This document shows, in pieces, positions 1 through 6,298 of a stretch of DNA of 10,130 nt; position 1 is the first letter of the stretch; each line of letters begins with the position of its first letter. Source of the DNA: Pseudomonadota bacterium (lineage in GTDB: Bacteria > Pseudomonadota > Gammaproteobacteria > Burkholderiales > Burkholderiaceae); contig JAKORH010000182.1 of NCBI GenBank assembly GCA_029777935.1, positions 1 to 10,130 on the forward strand, in the 5' to 3' direction. The position numbers and the translations under genes were made by a program. The notes beneath the pieces were generated by a model. It was not told the DNA's origin and did not search any database. It saw nothing but the letters and a program-made list of their open reading frames with translations.

Positions 1-294
1 CACCCAAGCGTCGTGGCCGGAAGGCAGCAGCGACACGTCGCCGGGCCGGCATTCGAGTTCGGTGCCGTCGTCCATCTTCACCATCAGCACGCCCGAAACG
101 TGGTACTGGAAGTGCGGCGCCTCGCAGCTCTTCGTGTTCGCCAGAGGCTGCACCGAGGTCAGCCAGCGCCAGCCGGGCTCGAAGATCGCGCGGCCCACGG
201 TGGCGCCGCCGATCGTAACCAGCTCGAGCCGCCCGCGCGGGAATTCGCGCACGTCGTCGGGCCGGTCGAAGTGCTTCAGTTCCGCCGTGTTCAT
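1..294 (-). CDS. Cupin-domain protein (3' part outside window)
   Basis: The minus-strand frame opens with ATG at 292-294 and stays open for 98 codons to the left edge, so the C-terminus is missing. The start is supported by a perfect Shine-Dalgarno (AAAGGAGG, complement of 301-308). The protein begins MNTAELKHFDRPDDVR. It carries the small single-domain cupin pattern: FEPGWRW (residues 38-44), a metal-site-like H-x-Q-x-H (61-65), then MDDGTELECRPGDV (74-87) and PSGHDAWV (91-98). Proteins of this type are usually about 110-130 aa, so only some 20-30 residues are probably lost. Cupins of this size bind a metal or small ligand in a beta-barrel; the substrate cannot be read from the sequence. It is divergent from a LuxR-type regulator 131 bp away, which may control it (inference). 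The family call is firm; the function is unknown. Confidence 0.85.
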   Translation of the reverse strand, partial: MNTAELKHFDRPDDVREFPRGRLELVTIGGATVGRAIFEPGWRWLTSVQPLANTKSCEAPHFQYHVSGVLMVKMDDGTELECRPGDVSLLPSGHDAWV

Positions 295-425
295 CGCCTG
301 CCTCCTTTCGCTTCGGTTCGTCGGTGCGGCGCCGCGTGCAGAGCGCGCGCCGCGAGCTATAGTCTTCGCGCCGCAGCCGGGCGCGCCCATACGCAGTCCG
401 GCGTACGCGGCGCGGGAGCCCGTCG
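295..425. promoter_or_regulatory. Divergent intergenic region, cupin / LuxR regulator
   Basis: This 131-bp gap must hold the promoters of both divergent genes. The only AT-rich patch is GAGCTATAGTC at 353-363. It contains TATAGT on plus (358-363) and TATAGC on minus (356-361), so one CTATAG palindrome could serve as -10 in both directions. No convincing -35 is seen on either strand. A short dyad, TACGC-N6-GCGTA (390-405), lies 20-35 bp before the regulator start and could be an operator. Ribosome sites are AGGAGG for the cupin gene and GGGAG (414-418) for the regulator. All sites are weak pattern matches. Confidence 0.3.
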
Positions 426-1508
426 ATGACTGCGTCCGCGGCAAGCCAGTTGACCGGAGCCGACCTGAAGCGCGCGCTCGGTTTCCTGCGCGCACAGCGC
501 GCCGAAGCGCCGACGATGGAGCACTTCGCGCGCTCAGCCATCTCGGGGCTGGCGGGCCTGGTCGGCGCCGATCTGGTCACGTTGAGCTACTGCGACCTGC
601 GTGCCGGCACGCGCAGCGTCGTGACCTGGCCCGACGGCGCGCTGACCGACGCGGACGTTGCCTGCTTCAACCGCTTCTTCCAGAGCCATCCGCTGGTGCG
701 CTTCCACGCGACGCACCTCGGTGTCGGCGCGCACCGCATCTCCGACTCGCTGCCCGATTCGAGCTTCCGTCGCTCTGCGTTGTACGCGGACTACTACGGC
801 CGCATCGGCATCGACTACGTGGTCGCAGTGCCCGTCCACGTCGACTCGGCGCGACTGGTGAGCTTCGTGCTGAATCGCGCCCGGCGCGATTTCTCCGACC
901 GCGACTGCGCGCTTCTCGACACGCTGCGCTTCCAGCTCGGCGCCGAGTACATGGCGCAGGAAGCGCGGCTGCGCGCGCGGCGCACGCTGGCGCAGCTTAA
1001 CGATGCGCTGATCGGGGCCGGCATGGCGGTGATCGTGCTCGACCGCGCGCGCCGCGTCGCGAGAAGCTCCGAGCAGGCGCTCAGGTGGCTCGCGTACGCG
1101 GGTTTCGCGGGCAACGTGCGCGCCGGCGAGCGGCTGCCGGAGCCGATCGATCGGTGGATGCGCGCGCGGGTCGAACCGTCGTGGGCGACGTTCGACCCGG
1201 GCCCGCTGGTGCTCGCCACCGCCGCGCACACGCTGAAGCTGCACCTGCTGCAGGGCGAGGAAACGCTGACGCTGCTGATCGAGTGCGCTGCCGCCGCGGC
1301 GCCCGCGCGCGACTACGGGTTGACCGCACGCGAGCGCGAGATCCTGCGCTGGCTCGCGGCCGGCAAGAGCAACGCCGAGATCGCGGCGATCCTCGCGATC
1401 CGCCCTCGCACCGTGCACAAGCACCTCGAGCACGTCTTCGCCAAGCTCGGCGTCGAGAACCGAACCGCGGCGGCGCTGCGCGCGCTGGAAATCTCGCGCG
1501 CGAACTGA
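426..1508 (+). CDS. LuxR-family helix-turn-helix transcriptional regulator
   Basis: A 360-aa regulator with a classic C-terminal LuxR/GerE DNA-binding domain at about residues 297-357. The domain opens LTAREREILRWLAAGKSN (299-316), continues AEIAAILAIRPRTVHKHLEH (recognition helix about 327-338) and ends VFAKLGVENRTAAA. Residues 1-290 resemble a GAF/PAS-like sensor region, with FFQSHPLVRF (84-93) and LYADYYGRIGIDYVVAVPV (119-137). There is no response-regulator receiver domain, and I see no clear acyl-homoserine-lactone signature, so the ligand is unknown. ATG 426 has GGGAG seven bases upstream. A 6-bp hairpin follows the stop. The gene is divergent from the cupin gene, its most likely local target (inference). 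The family call is secure; the regulon is not. Confidence 0.9.
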   Translation: MTASAASQLTGADLKRALGFLRAQRAEAPTMEHFARSAISGLAGLVGADLVTLSYCDLRAGTRSVVTWPDGALTDADVACFNRFFQSHPLVRFHATHLGVGAHRISDSLPDSSFRRSALYADYYGRIGIDYVVAVPVHVDSARLVSFVLNRARRDFSDRDCALLDTLRFQLGAEYMAQEARLRARRTLAQLNDALIGAGMAVIVLDRARRVARSSEQALRWLAYAGFAGNVRAGERLPEPIDRWMRARVEPSWATFDPGPLVLATAAHTLKLHLLQGEETLTLLIECAAAAAPARDYGLTAREREILRWLAAGKSNAEIAAILAIRPRTVHKHLEHVFAKLGVENRTAAALRALEISRAN

Positions 1509-1510
1509 CG

Positions 1511-1525
1511 CAGCGCGCGGCGCTG
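1511..1525. terminator. Compact GC hairpin between convergent genes
   Basis: CAGCGC and GCGCTG form a perfect 6-bp stem with a 3-nt loop. It fills the 17-nt gap between the stop of the LuxR-type regulator (1508) and the stop of the opposing small gene (1526-1528). There is no T-run on either side, so it is not a textbook intrinsic terminator. Its position suggests a bidirectional stop or a 3' end stabiliser. Confidence 0.3.
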
Positions 1526-1729
1526 TCAGAGCAGACAGTAACCGACGCAGCAGGCCGCGAGCATCACCCACAGGCTGCCGCGCGCGGACCTCGGCCGCGC
1601 GGCCGGCCGCACCGGGCGGCGCAAGCGGCGCCGGCGCGGCTTCAGGCTCAGTACGTGCTGCATTCGCAGCGCGGCGAGTATCCAGTCCTCGACCCGCACC
1701 TCGCAAAGCTCATAGCCCGCTGCCGTCAT
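1526..1729 (-). CDS. Small hypothetical protein with C-terminal membrane segment
   Basis: A 67-aa frame that does not overlap any other gene. ATG at 1727-1729 is preceded by a good ribosome site (GGAGG, complement of 1736-1740, spacing six bases). The protein has a mixed N-terminal helix (MTAAGYELCEVRVEDWILAA), a very Arg/Pro-rich middle (about residues 31-50) and a hydrophobic C-terminus (SLWVMLAACCVGYCLL, 52-67). Positive residues before a terminal hydrophobic stretch would suit a tail-anchored inner-membrane protein. Codon third positions are mostly G or C, as expected for a coding gene here. It lies about 93 bp downstream of the ilvA stop on the same strand. I do not recognise a family. 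The alternative is a chance frame in GC-rich DNA, but the ribosome site and fit in the gap argue for a gene. Confidence 0.5.
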   Translation of the reverse strand: MTAAGYELCEVRVEDWILAALRMQHVLSLKPRRRRLRRPVRPAARPRSARGSLWVMLAACCVGYCLL

Positions 1730-1796
1730 CGCCCGCCTCCCGTCGCGCCGTCCCCGCGGCGAGACGCAGTGTGCGGGGCGGTTGACCGCGCGTCAG

Positions 1797-1823
1797 CCGA
1801 ATATTCGACGGGACCGAATATTC
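1797..1823. repeat. Duplicated GAATATTC palindrome at the ilvA 3' end
   Basis: CCGAATATTC occurs at 1797-1806 and 1814-1823, a 17-bp period. Each copy contains the 8-bp palindrome GAATATTC, so the two copies can also pair as a 9-bp stem (1799-1807 with 1815-1823) around a 7-nt loop. The second copy overlaps the ilvA stop codon (TGA, complement of 1822-1824). AT-rich 8-mers are rare in this GC-rich DNA. The element could be a paired operator for the downstream small gene, or a 3' hairpin. There is no T-run, so it is not a typical terminator. Confidence 0.45.
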
Positions 1824-3348
1824 ACGCGAGGAAGAGCTTGTAGGCCGGGTTGTCGGTCTCTTCCCAGTGGCGGTAGCCGAGCGTGGCCAGGAACTCCCTG
1901 AACCGGCCGCGCTCGCCCTTCGGCACCTGCAGGCCGACCAGCACGCGCGAGTAGTCGGCGCCCTGGTTGCGATAGTGGAACATCGAAATGTTCCAGGTCG
2001 GCCCCATGCTGGTCAGGAACTTCATCAGCGCGCCGGGCCGTTCGGGAAACTCGAAGCGGTAGATGACCTCGCCTTCCGCGAGCGCGCTCTTGCCGCCGAC
2101 CATGTAGCGGATGTGCTCCTCGGCCAGTTCGTCGTGCGTCAGGTCGACGGTCGCGTAATCGTGCGCGCGGAACGACCTGGCCAGCTTCTCGTTGTCGCCT
2201 GCGCTGCCGGTGGCGATGCCGACGAACACGTGCGCGACGTTCGCGTCCGAGATGCGGTAGTTGAACTCGGTCACGTTGCGGTGGCCGACCAGCTCGCAGA
2301 AGCGGCGGAAGCTGCCGCGCACCTCGGGGATCGTGACCGCGAACAGCGCCTCGCGCGCCTCGCCGACCTCGGTGCGCTCGGCGACGAAGCGCAGGCGGTC
2401 GAAGTTCATGTTGGCGCCGCTCTGGATCGCGACCAGCGTCCGTCCCTTGAGCTGCTCGCGCGCGGCATACGCCTTCATGCCGGCGATCGCCAGCGCGCCC
2501 GCGGGCTCCAGGATCGAGCGCGTGTCCTGGAACACGTCCTTGATCGCGGCGCAGATCGCGTCGGTGTCGACGCGCACCACCTCGTCGACGAACTGCCGGG
2601 CGAGCCGGAACGTCTCCTCGCCGACCTGGCGCACCGCGGTGCCGTCGGAGAACAGTCCCACGTCGTGCAGCGTCACGCGCCGGTTCGCCTCGAGCGAACG
2701 CGCCATTGCGTCGGAGTCGACCGTCTGCACGCCGATGACCTTGACCTCGGGCGCGAGCGCCTTGATGTACGCGCCTACGCCCGCGATCAGCCCGCCGCCG
2801 CCGATGGCGACGAACACCGCGGCGAGCGGCCCGTGATCAACCGGATGGTGCTGGCGCAGGATCTCCATGCCGATCGTGCCTTGGCCCGCGATCACGTCCG
2901 GATCGTCGAACGGGTGCACGAAGGTCAGCTTCTGCCTGGCCTGCAGTTCGAGCGCATGCGCGGCCGCGTCCGAATACGAGTCGCCGTGCAGCACCACGTC
3001 GGCGCCGCGCGCGCGCACCGCATCGACCTTGACCTCGGGCGTGGTCACCGGCATCACGATCACCGCGCGGCAGCCGAGCTTCTGCGCTGCCATCGCCACA
3101 CCCTGCGCGTGGTTGCCGGCGCTGGCCGCGATCACGCCGCGCTTGAGTTCCTCGCGCGCGAGCTTCGCCATCCGGTTGTAGGCGCCGCGCAGCTTGAAGC
3201 TCTTCACCGGCTGCAGGTCCTCGCGCTTGAGCAGCACGCGATTGCCGAGCCGCTCCGACAGCTTCGGCGCCTCTTCCAGCGGCGACTCGATCGCCACGTC
3301 GTACACGCGCGCCGTCAATATGCGGCGCAGATATTCCTGCGCGGGCAT
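1822..3348 (-). CDS. ilvA: Threonine ammonia-lyase, biosynthetic
   Basis: IlvA converts L-threonine to 2-oxobutanoate and ammonia, the first committed step to isoleucine, in the cytoplasm with pyridoxal phosphate. The protein is 508 aa, close to the long E. coli-type enzyme. The PLP lysine is K52 in KSFKLRGAYNRM (49-60). Other fold-type-II motifs are SAGNHAQG (77-84), the phosphate loop GGGG (183-186), EPAGA (281-285) and SGANMNFDRLRF (310-321). Two C-terminal ACT-like regulatory segments follow, about 334-405 (FAVTIPEVRGSFRRF) and 427-500 (EVIYRFEFPERPGALMKFL); in this family they mediate isoleucine inhibition and valine activation. The start at 3346-3348 is chosen over an in-frame ATG 36 bases upstream because it has a strong AGGAAG site (complement of 3351-3360) and matches the family N-terminus (MPAQEYLRRIL). 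It is divergent from the toxin-antitoxin pair. No leader-peptide attenuator was found. Confidence 0.96.
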   Translation of the reverse strand: MPAQEYLRRILTARVYDVAIESPLEEAPKLSERLGNRVLLKREDLQPVKSFKLRGAYNRMAKLAREELKRGVIAASAGNHAQGVAMAAQKLGCRAVIVMPVTTPEVKVDAVRARGADVVLHGDSYSDAAAHALELQARQKLTFVHPFDDPDVIAGQGTIGMEILRQHHPVDHGPLAAVFVAIGGGGLIAGVGAYIKALAPEVKVIGVQTVDSDAMARSLEANRRVTLHDVGLFSDGTAVRQVGEETFRLARQFVDEVVRVDTDAICAAIKDVFQDTRSILEPAGALAIAGMKAYAAREQLKGRTLVAIQSGANMNFDRLRFVAERTEVGEAREALFAVTIPEVRGSFRRFCELVGHRNVTEFNYRISDANVAHVFVGIATGSAGDNEKLARSFRAHDYATVDLTHDELAEEHIRYMVGGKSALAEGEVIYRFEFPERPGALMKFLTSMGPTWNISMFHYRNQGADYSRVLVGLQVPKGERGRFREFLATLGYRHWEETDNPAYKLFLA

Positions 3349-3421
3349 GGCCCCTTCCTCGATTGATCGCGGCGAAGGTATCACGCGCGGCCGGCCGCGC
3401 TGCGCGCCGCGGCGCCGTCGT

Positions 3422-3453
3422 TGATGCTATGATGGGACCGCATCAAGTCATCA
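3422..3453 (+). promoter_or_regulatory. Operator-like array over the toxin-antitoxin promoter
   Basis: Four 5-bp half-sites sit in exact mirror symmetry: TGATG at 3422-3426 and 3430-3434, then CATCA at 3441-3445 and 3449-3453, all centred at 3437.5. Spacings are 3, 6 and 3 bp. A -10-like TATGAT (3428-3433) lies inside the array. The ribosome site GGGAG (3455-3459) begins two bases after it. Type II antitoxins with ribbon-helix-helix folds typically bind repeated half-sites and repress their own operon, so this is the expected place for autoregulation. The half-sites are seen directly; binding is inferred. No consensus -35 is visible. Confidence 0.6.
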
Positions 3454-3464
3454 CGGGAGCAGCG

Positions 3465-3701
3465 ATGCGCACCACCCTCGAAATCGACGACGACGTGCTG
3501 CTCGCAGCCAAGGAGCGCGCGCGCAAGGACAAGATTTCCACCGGGGCCGCGCTGACGCAATTGGCGCGGGCGGGACTCGCCGCACCGATGCCCGGCGCGA
3601 AGAAAGGGCGGACCCGCGGACGGTTCGCCCTGCTGCCGAAACGCGGCGAGGTCATCACCAACGAGCACGTGAACCGGCTGCGCGACGAGCTGGGAGTCTG
3701 A
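3465..3701 (+). CDS. vapB: VapB-like antitoxin (type II toxin-antitoxin)
   Basis: A 78-aa protein, MRTTLEIDDDVLLAAKERAR and onward, typical of VapB-type antitoxins. Residues 1-40 give a ribbon-helix-helix-like N-terminus: a beta strand (RTTLEID), then helix ER-ARK, then TGAALTQLARAGL. The C-terminal part (GRFALLPKRGEVITNEHVNRL and on to DELGV) is the segment that in this family wraps the toxin. ATG 3465 is chosen over an earlier in-frame ATG because it has GGGAG five bases upstream and matches the family start; the longer form would read through the operator. The stop TGA (3699-3701) is followed directly by the toxin ATG, so translation is probably coupled. It should neutralise the toxin and, with it, repress the operon at the upstream array (inference). 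Confidence 0.85.
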   Translation: MRTTLEIDDDVLLAAKERARKDKISTGAALTQLARAGLAAPMPGAKKGRTRGRFALLPKRGEVITNEHVNRLRDELGV

Positions 3702-4133
3702 ATGCGCGCGCTCCTCGACGTGAACGTCTGGCTCGCGCTGCTCGACGATTCGCACGTCTTCGCCCCGCGCGTGAACCAGTGGTTCGACGCCGAGGAGCCT
3801 GCTGTCGCGTCCTGCCCGCTGACCGAAAACGGGGCCGTGCGCATCCTGAGTACGCCGGGCTACAGTCGTGACCAGAAGGTCCCGCCGGCAACCGCGGCGA
3901 AGCACCTCGCCGACGTCTGTCGCCGCACGGATCACGAGTTCTGGCCGGACGACGTCTCGCTGCGCGATGAGAAGGCGTTCGACGTGACCCGCCTGCACGG
4001 CCCGCGTCAGATCACCGATGCGTACCTGCTCGCGCTCGCCGTCAAGCACGGCGGCCGCTTCGTCACCTTCGACGCCGCGATCCCGCTGTCGGCCGTGCGC
4101 GGTGCGACGCGCAGGCATTTGCTGGTGCTGTAA
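3702..4133 (+). CDS. vapC: VapC-like PIN-domain ribonuclease toxin
   Basis: A 143-aa PIN-domain protein. The acidic residues expected for Mg-dependent RNA cleavage are all present: D6 in LLDVNVWLALL (4-14), E42 in PLTENGAVRIL (39-49), D106 in QITDAYLLALAV (103-114) and D124 in FVTFDAAI (120-127). The LDVNVW start and TENGAVRIL motif resemble the VapC subgroup abundant in mycobacteria and also seen in proteobacteria. Such toxins cut tRNA or rRNA to slow translation; the target here cannot be predicted. It starts at the base after the antitoxin stop codon. All catalytic residues are intact and there is no frameshift, so it is probably functional. The module sits between two housekeeping genes, with no integrase or transposon next to it. 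Confidence 0.9.
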   Translation: MRALLDVNVWLALLDDSHVFAPRVNQWFDAEEPAVASCPLTENGAVRILSTPGYSRDQKVPPATAAKHLADVCRRTDHEFWPDDVSLRDEKAFDVTRLHGPRQITDAYLLALAVKHGGRFVTFDAAIPLSAVRGATRRHLLVL

Positions 4134-4138
4134 CGCGC

Positions 4139-4169
4139 GTGACACTGTCCCTGGCGGAATGAACATAAT
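4139..4169 (+). promoter_or_regulatory. Candidate sigma-70 promoter for the EF-P-like gene
   Basis: GTGACA (4139-4144, 5/6 to TTGACA) and CATAAT (4164-4169, 5/6 to TATAAT) are separated by 19 bp, slightly longer than ideal. They lie in the 60-bp gap after the toxin stop codon. Transcription would begin near 4176, leaving a leader of about 18 nt with AAAGGA (4181-4186) as ribosome site. This suggests the downstream gene is expressed independently of the toxin-antitoxin operon. Confidence 0.45.
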
Positions 4170-4193
4170 GTCGCCACGGGAAAGGAACCGACC

Positions 4194-4763
4194 ATGCTGG
4201 CTTCCGAATTGCGCACCGGCACGGTGCTCCGCTTCGAGGGTGAGTTCTATCGCGTGATCGAGGCCTCCGGCCATGCGGGGGGCGGGCAGTTGGGCGGCGT
4301 GATGCACGCCAAGCTGCTGAACCTGCGCTCGCGCCACACGGTCGAACGCCGCTTCCGCCCGGAAGAGCGGCTCGAGCCGATCGATGTCGAGCGCGCGCGC
4401 TGGCAGTTCATCTACGCCGACGGCGACGATTACTACTTCATGAACCCGCAGACGTACGAGCAGTTGCCGGTCGCGGCCGCCGCACTCGGCCCCGCCAGGG
4501 CGTTCATCGCGCCGGGGCTGGAAGCCGTGGTCGAGAGCCACGAGGGCCGGCCGCTGTACGTCGTTCTGCCCGACGCGGTCGAGCTCGCAGTGGCCGAGAC
4601 CGCAGAGCCGACGCACCAGCGCGACACGAGCGCGATGAAGAGCGCGAAGCTCGACAACGGCGTGGAGGTGCTGGTGCCGCTGTTCATCAAGACCGGCGAC
4701 CGCGTGCGCGTCGATACGGCGAGCAGCAAGTACCTGGAGCGGGCGAAGGGCAAGGGTATCTGA
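4194..4763 (+). CDS. efp: Elongation factor P-like protein, variant tip loop
   Basis: A 189-aa protein with the full three-domain EF-P layout: KOW-like domain I (1-64), an OB domain with the signature ADGDDYYFMNPQTYEQ (75-90), and a C-terminal OB domain ending VPLFIKTGDRVRVDTASSKY (161-180). EF-P binds between the P and E sites of the ribosome and relieves stalling at polyproline. The domain I loop reads GHAGGGQLGGVMHAKL (26-41). Aligned without gaps to E. coli EF-P from memory, Q32 falls where E. coli has the lysinylated K34 and many betaproteobacteria have a rhamnosylated arginine. There is no Lys or Arg between R20 and K40, so modification by EpmA or EarP looks impossible. It is probably a separate EF-P subgroup rather than the main EF-P or YeiP. 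AAAGGA seven bases before ATG supports the start. The SrkA-like kinase gene follows after 141 bp. Confidence 0.88.
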   Translation: MLASELRTGTVLRFEGEFYRVIEASGHAGGGQLGGVMHAKLLNLRSRHTVERRFRPEERLEPIDVERARWQFIYADGDDYYFMNPQTYEQLPVAAAALGPARAFIAPGLEAVVESHEGRPLYVVLPDAVELAVAETAEPTHQRDTSAMKSAKLDNGVEVLVPLFIKTGDRVRVDTASSKYLERAKGKGI

Positions 4764-4904
4764 GCCCAGCCGCAACGGCCCGCATTGAATGGCGCTGCTG
4801 CATCGGCGGCGAACCCGTCGGCGGACGCGCTTGACGCCGCTGGCCCAGAGATGTCCGGCACAGCGCACCGCCGGTCACTGCGCATCCCCGATACCATCGG
4901 AAGC

Positions 4905-5921
4905 ATGGACACGACCCGCGACGACGAAACTGCCGGCCCGCGCACACCTCCGTTCGCCGACCTGACGCCCGACGCCGTGCTCAACGCGATCGACGCAGTC
5001 GGGCTGGCGAGCACCGGCACGCTGCTGGCGCTGAACAGCTACGAGAACCGCGTATTCCAGGTCGGCGTCGAGGACGGCGTGCAGCGCTTCGTCGTCGCCA
5101 AGTTCTACCGCCCCGAACGGTGGAGCGACGCGCAGATCCTCGAGGAGCACGCCTTCACGCAGGAACTGGCCGACGCCGAGGTGCCCGCGGTGCCGCCGCT
5201 CGCGCTCGGCGGCCGCACGCTGCACGCACGCGCGGGCTTTCGCTTCGCGCTGTATCCGCGCCGCGGCGGGCGCGCGCCGGAGATCGAGGAGCGCGACGTG
5301 CGCGTGTGGCTCGGCCGCTTCATCGGCCGCATCCACGCGATGGGCCGCAGCAAGCGCTTCGCGCACCGTCCGGCGCTCGATATCGCCGCCTTCGGAGACG
5401 AACCGAGCGCGTACCTGCTCGACAGCGGCTGGCTGCCGCACGAACTCGCCGACGTGTATGCCGGCGTGGTCGCGCAGGCGCTCGACGAGGTGCGGCACTG
5501 CTACGAGCGCGCGGGCGACGTGCGCACGCTCCGGCTGCACGGCGACGTGCACGTGGGCAACGTGCTGTGGACCGACGCCGGGCCGCACTTCGTCGACTTC
5601 GACGACGCGCGCACGGGTCCTGCGGTGCAGGACCTGTGGATGCTGCTGTCGGGTGACCGAGCCGAGATGCAGGTGCAACTGGCGGACCTGCTCGCAGGGT
5701 ACGAGAATTTCTCCGCGTTCGACCGGCGCGAGCTGAACCTGGTGGAGGCGCTGCGCACGCTGCGGCTGATCCACTATTCGGCGTGGATCGCGCGGCGCTG
5801 GGACGATCCGGCATTCAAAGCCGCGTTCCCATGGTTCGACACGCCGCGCTACTGGGAGGCGCGCGTCCTCGAACTGCGCGAGCAGATCGCCGTGATGCAG
5901 GAGCCCCCGCTCGCCGCCTGA
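4905..5921 (+). CDS. srkA: Stress response kinase A (SrkA/YihE-like Ser/Thr kinase)
   Basis: A 338-aa cytoplasmic kinase of the APH/choline-kinase-like fold, close to E. coli SrkA (YihE, 328 aa), which protects cells from stress-induced death by opposing MazEF and the Cpx response. Matching stretches are LALNSYENRVFQ (41-52), FVVAKFYRPERWSDAQILEE (62-81, K66 the likely ATP lysine), LRLHGDVHVGNVLW (209-222, catalytic D214 and N219), FVDFDDARTGPAVQDLWMLL (229-248, metal-binding D231) and MQEPPL (331-336). The frame extends upstream to a TTG at 4785, but that adds 40 low-complexity residues absent from the family. ATG 4905 gives the expected length, although its ribosome site (GGAAG, 4899-4903) is too close to be convincing. 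It is downstream of and co-directional with the EF-P-like gene, and converges on sorB. No clear own promoter is seen. Confidence 0.93.
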   Translation: MDTTRDDETAGPRTPPFADLTPDAVLNAIDAVGLASTGTLLALNSYENRVFQVGVEDGVQRFVVAKFYRPERWSDAQILEEHAFTQELADAEVPAVPPLALGGRTLHARAGFRFALYPRRGGRAPEIEERDVRVWLGRFIGRIHAMGRSKRFAHRPALDIAAFGDEPSAYLLDSGWLPHELADVYAGVVAQALDEVRHCYERAGDVRTLRLHGDVHVGNVLWTDAGPHFVDFDDARTGPAVQDLWMLLSGDRAEMQVQLADLLAGYENFSAFDRRELNLVEALRTLRLIHYSAWIARRWDDPAFKAAFPWFDTPRYWEARVLELREQIAVMQEPPLAA

Positions 5922-5958
5922 GCGCGTACGGCCGCTCCGAAGCGCTCAGCCCGGAGCG
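5918..5958. terminator. Overlapping inverted repeats between convergent srkA and sorB
   Basis: Two alternative stems occur in the 72-bp convergent gap. CTGAGCGC (5918-5925, covering the srkA stop) pairs perfectly with GCGCTCAG (5942-5949), giving 8 bp with a 16-nt loop. CGCTCCG (5933-5939) pairs with CGGAGCG (5952-5958), giving 7 bp with a 12-nt loop. The two are mutually exclusive. No T-run follows on plus; on minus they lie beyond the sorB stop (5994-5996). A weak bidirectional terminator is possible. Confidence 0.3.
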
Positions 5959-5993
5959 CGCAGCGCGCAGCGCGAAGGGTAGTGCGGCGAGCT

Positions 5994-6296
5994 CTATTTC
6001 TTCGCCGGTGCACCGTAGTTGGCCGCGAGGTACTCGGCGATCGTGCGCGCGTCGGCCTCCGAGATCGGCGCCTTGTACACGTTGCGCATCTTGGCGACTT
6101 CGGCCTCCCACACCTTGTGGTCCATGAACGGCGAGTTCATCTCGATGTAGTCGACGCTGTGGCACATCGTGCAGTTGGCCAGCACGACGTTGCGGCCCGG
6201 CGCGTCCTTCAGCACGATCTTCGATTCGTCGGCGAGCGCCGCGAGCGGAATCAGCGTCGCGGCGACTGCAATCAAGCGCTTCATGTCCGTGCTCAT
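5994..6296 (-). CDS. sorB: Sulfite dehydrogenase cytochrome c subunit (SorB-like)
   Basis: A 100-aa precursor of a periplasmic monohaem cytochrome c. A Sec signal peptide is clear: MKRLIAVAATLIPLAALA (5-22) with likely cleavage before DESK. The haem site is CTMCH (42-46), and M53, M59 or M70 could be the distal ligand. The rest (VDYIEMNSPFMDHKVWEAEV, then MRNVYKAPISEADARTIAEYLAANYG) matches the SorB type. It takes electrons from the Mo subunit SorA and passes them to the respiratory chain. The first ATG is two bases after the sorA stop; a second in-frame ATG (complement of 6282-6284) starts exactly at MKRL and is equally plausible. No clear ribosome site is seen, which suggests translational coupling to sorA. 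Confidence is high because of the sorA partner. Confidence 0.9.
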   Translation of the reverse strand: MSTDMKRLIAVAATLIPLAALADESKIVLKDAPGRNVVLANCTMCHSVDYIEMNSPFMDHKVWEAEVAKMRNVYKAPISEADARTIAEYLAANYGAPAKK

Positions 6297-6298
6297 CG

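Noticed and set aside
534..1706. Long minus-strand open frame opposite the LuxR-type regulator
   Set aside because: It is Arg/Ala/His-rich with no family motif and is antisense to a clear regulator. This is the usual stop-poor shadow frame of GC-rich DNA.
1867..3366. Long plus-strand open frame opposite ilvA
   Set aside because: It lies almost entirely antisense to the well-supported threonine deaminase, and its composition (His, Arg, Leu, Asp rich) is that of a reverse-frame shadow.
3385..3400. Perfect 16-bp palindrome GCGCGGCCGGCCGCGC upstream of ilvA
   Set aside because: It is composed only of G and C in GC-rich DNA, where such palindromes are expected about once per window of this size. 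It is not linked to a promoter motif.
3381..4868. Long minus-strand open frame across vapBC and the EF-P-like gene
   Set aside because: It is antisense to three supported features and has no recognisable domain.
4785..4904. Upstream TTG start adding 40 residues to the SrkA-like kinase
   Set aside because: The added segment is Ala/Ser-rich, is not found in the recalled family N-terminus and makes the protein longer than usual. ATG 4905 gives the expected size.
5956..5975. GCGCAGC short tandem-like run after srkA
   Set aside because: It is only two to three imperfect units, consistent with local base composition; no CRISPR-like spacing or longer array.
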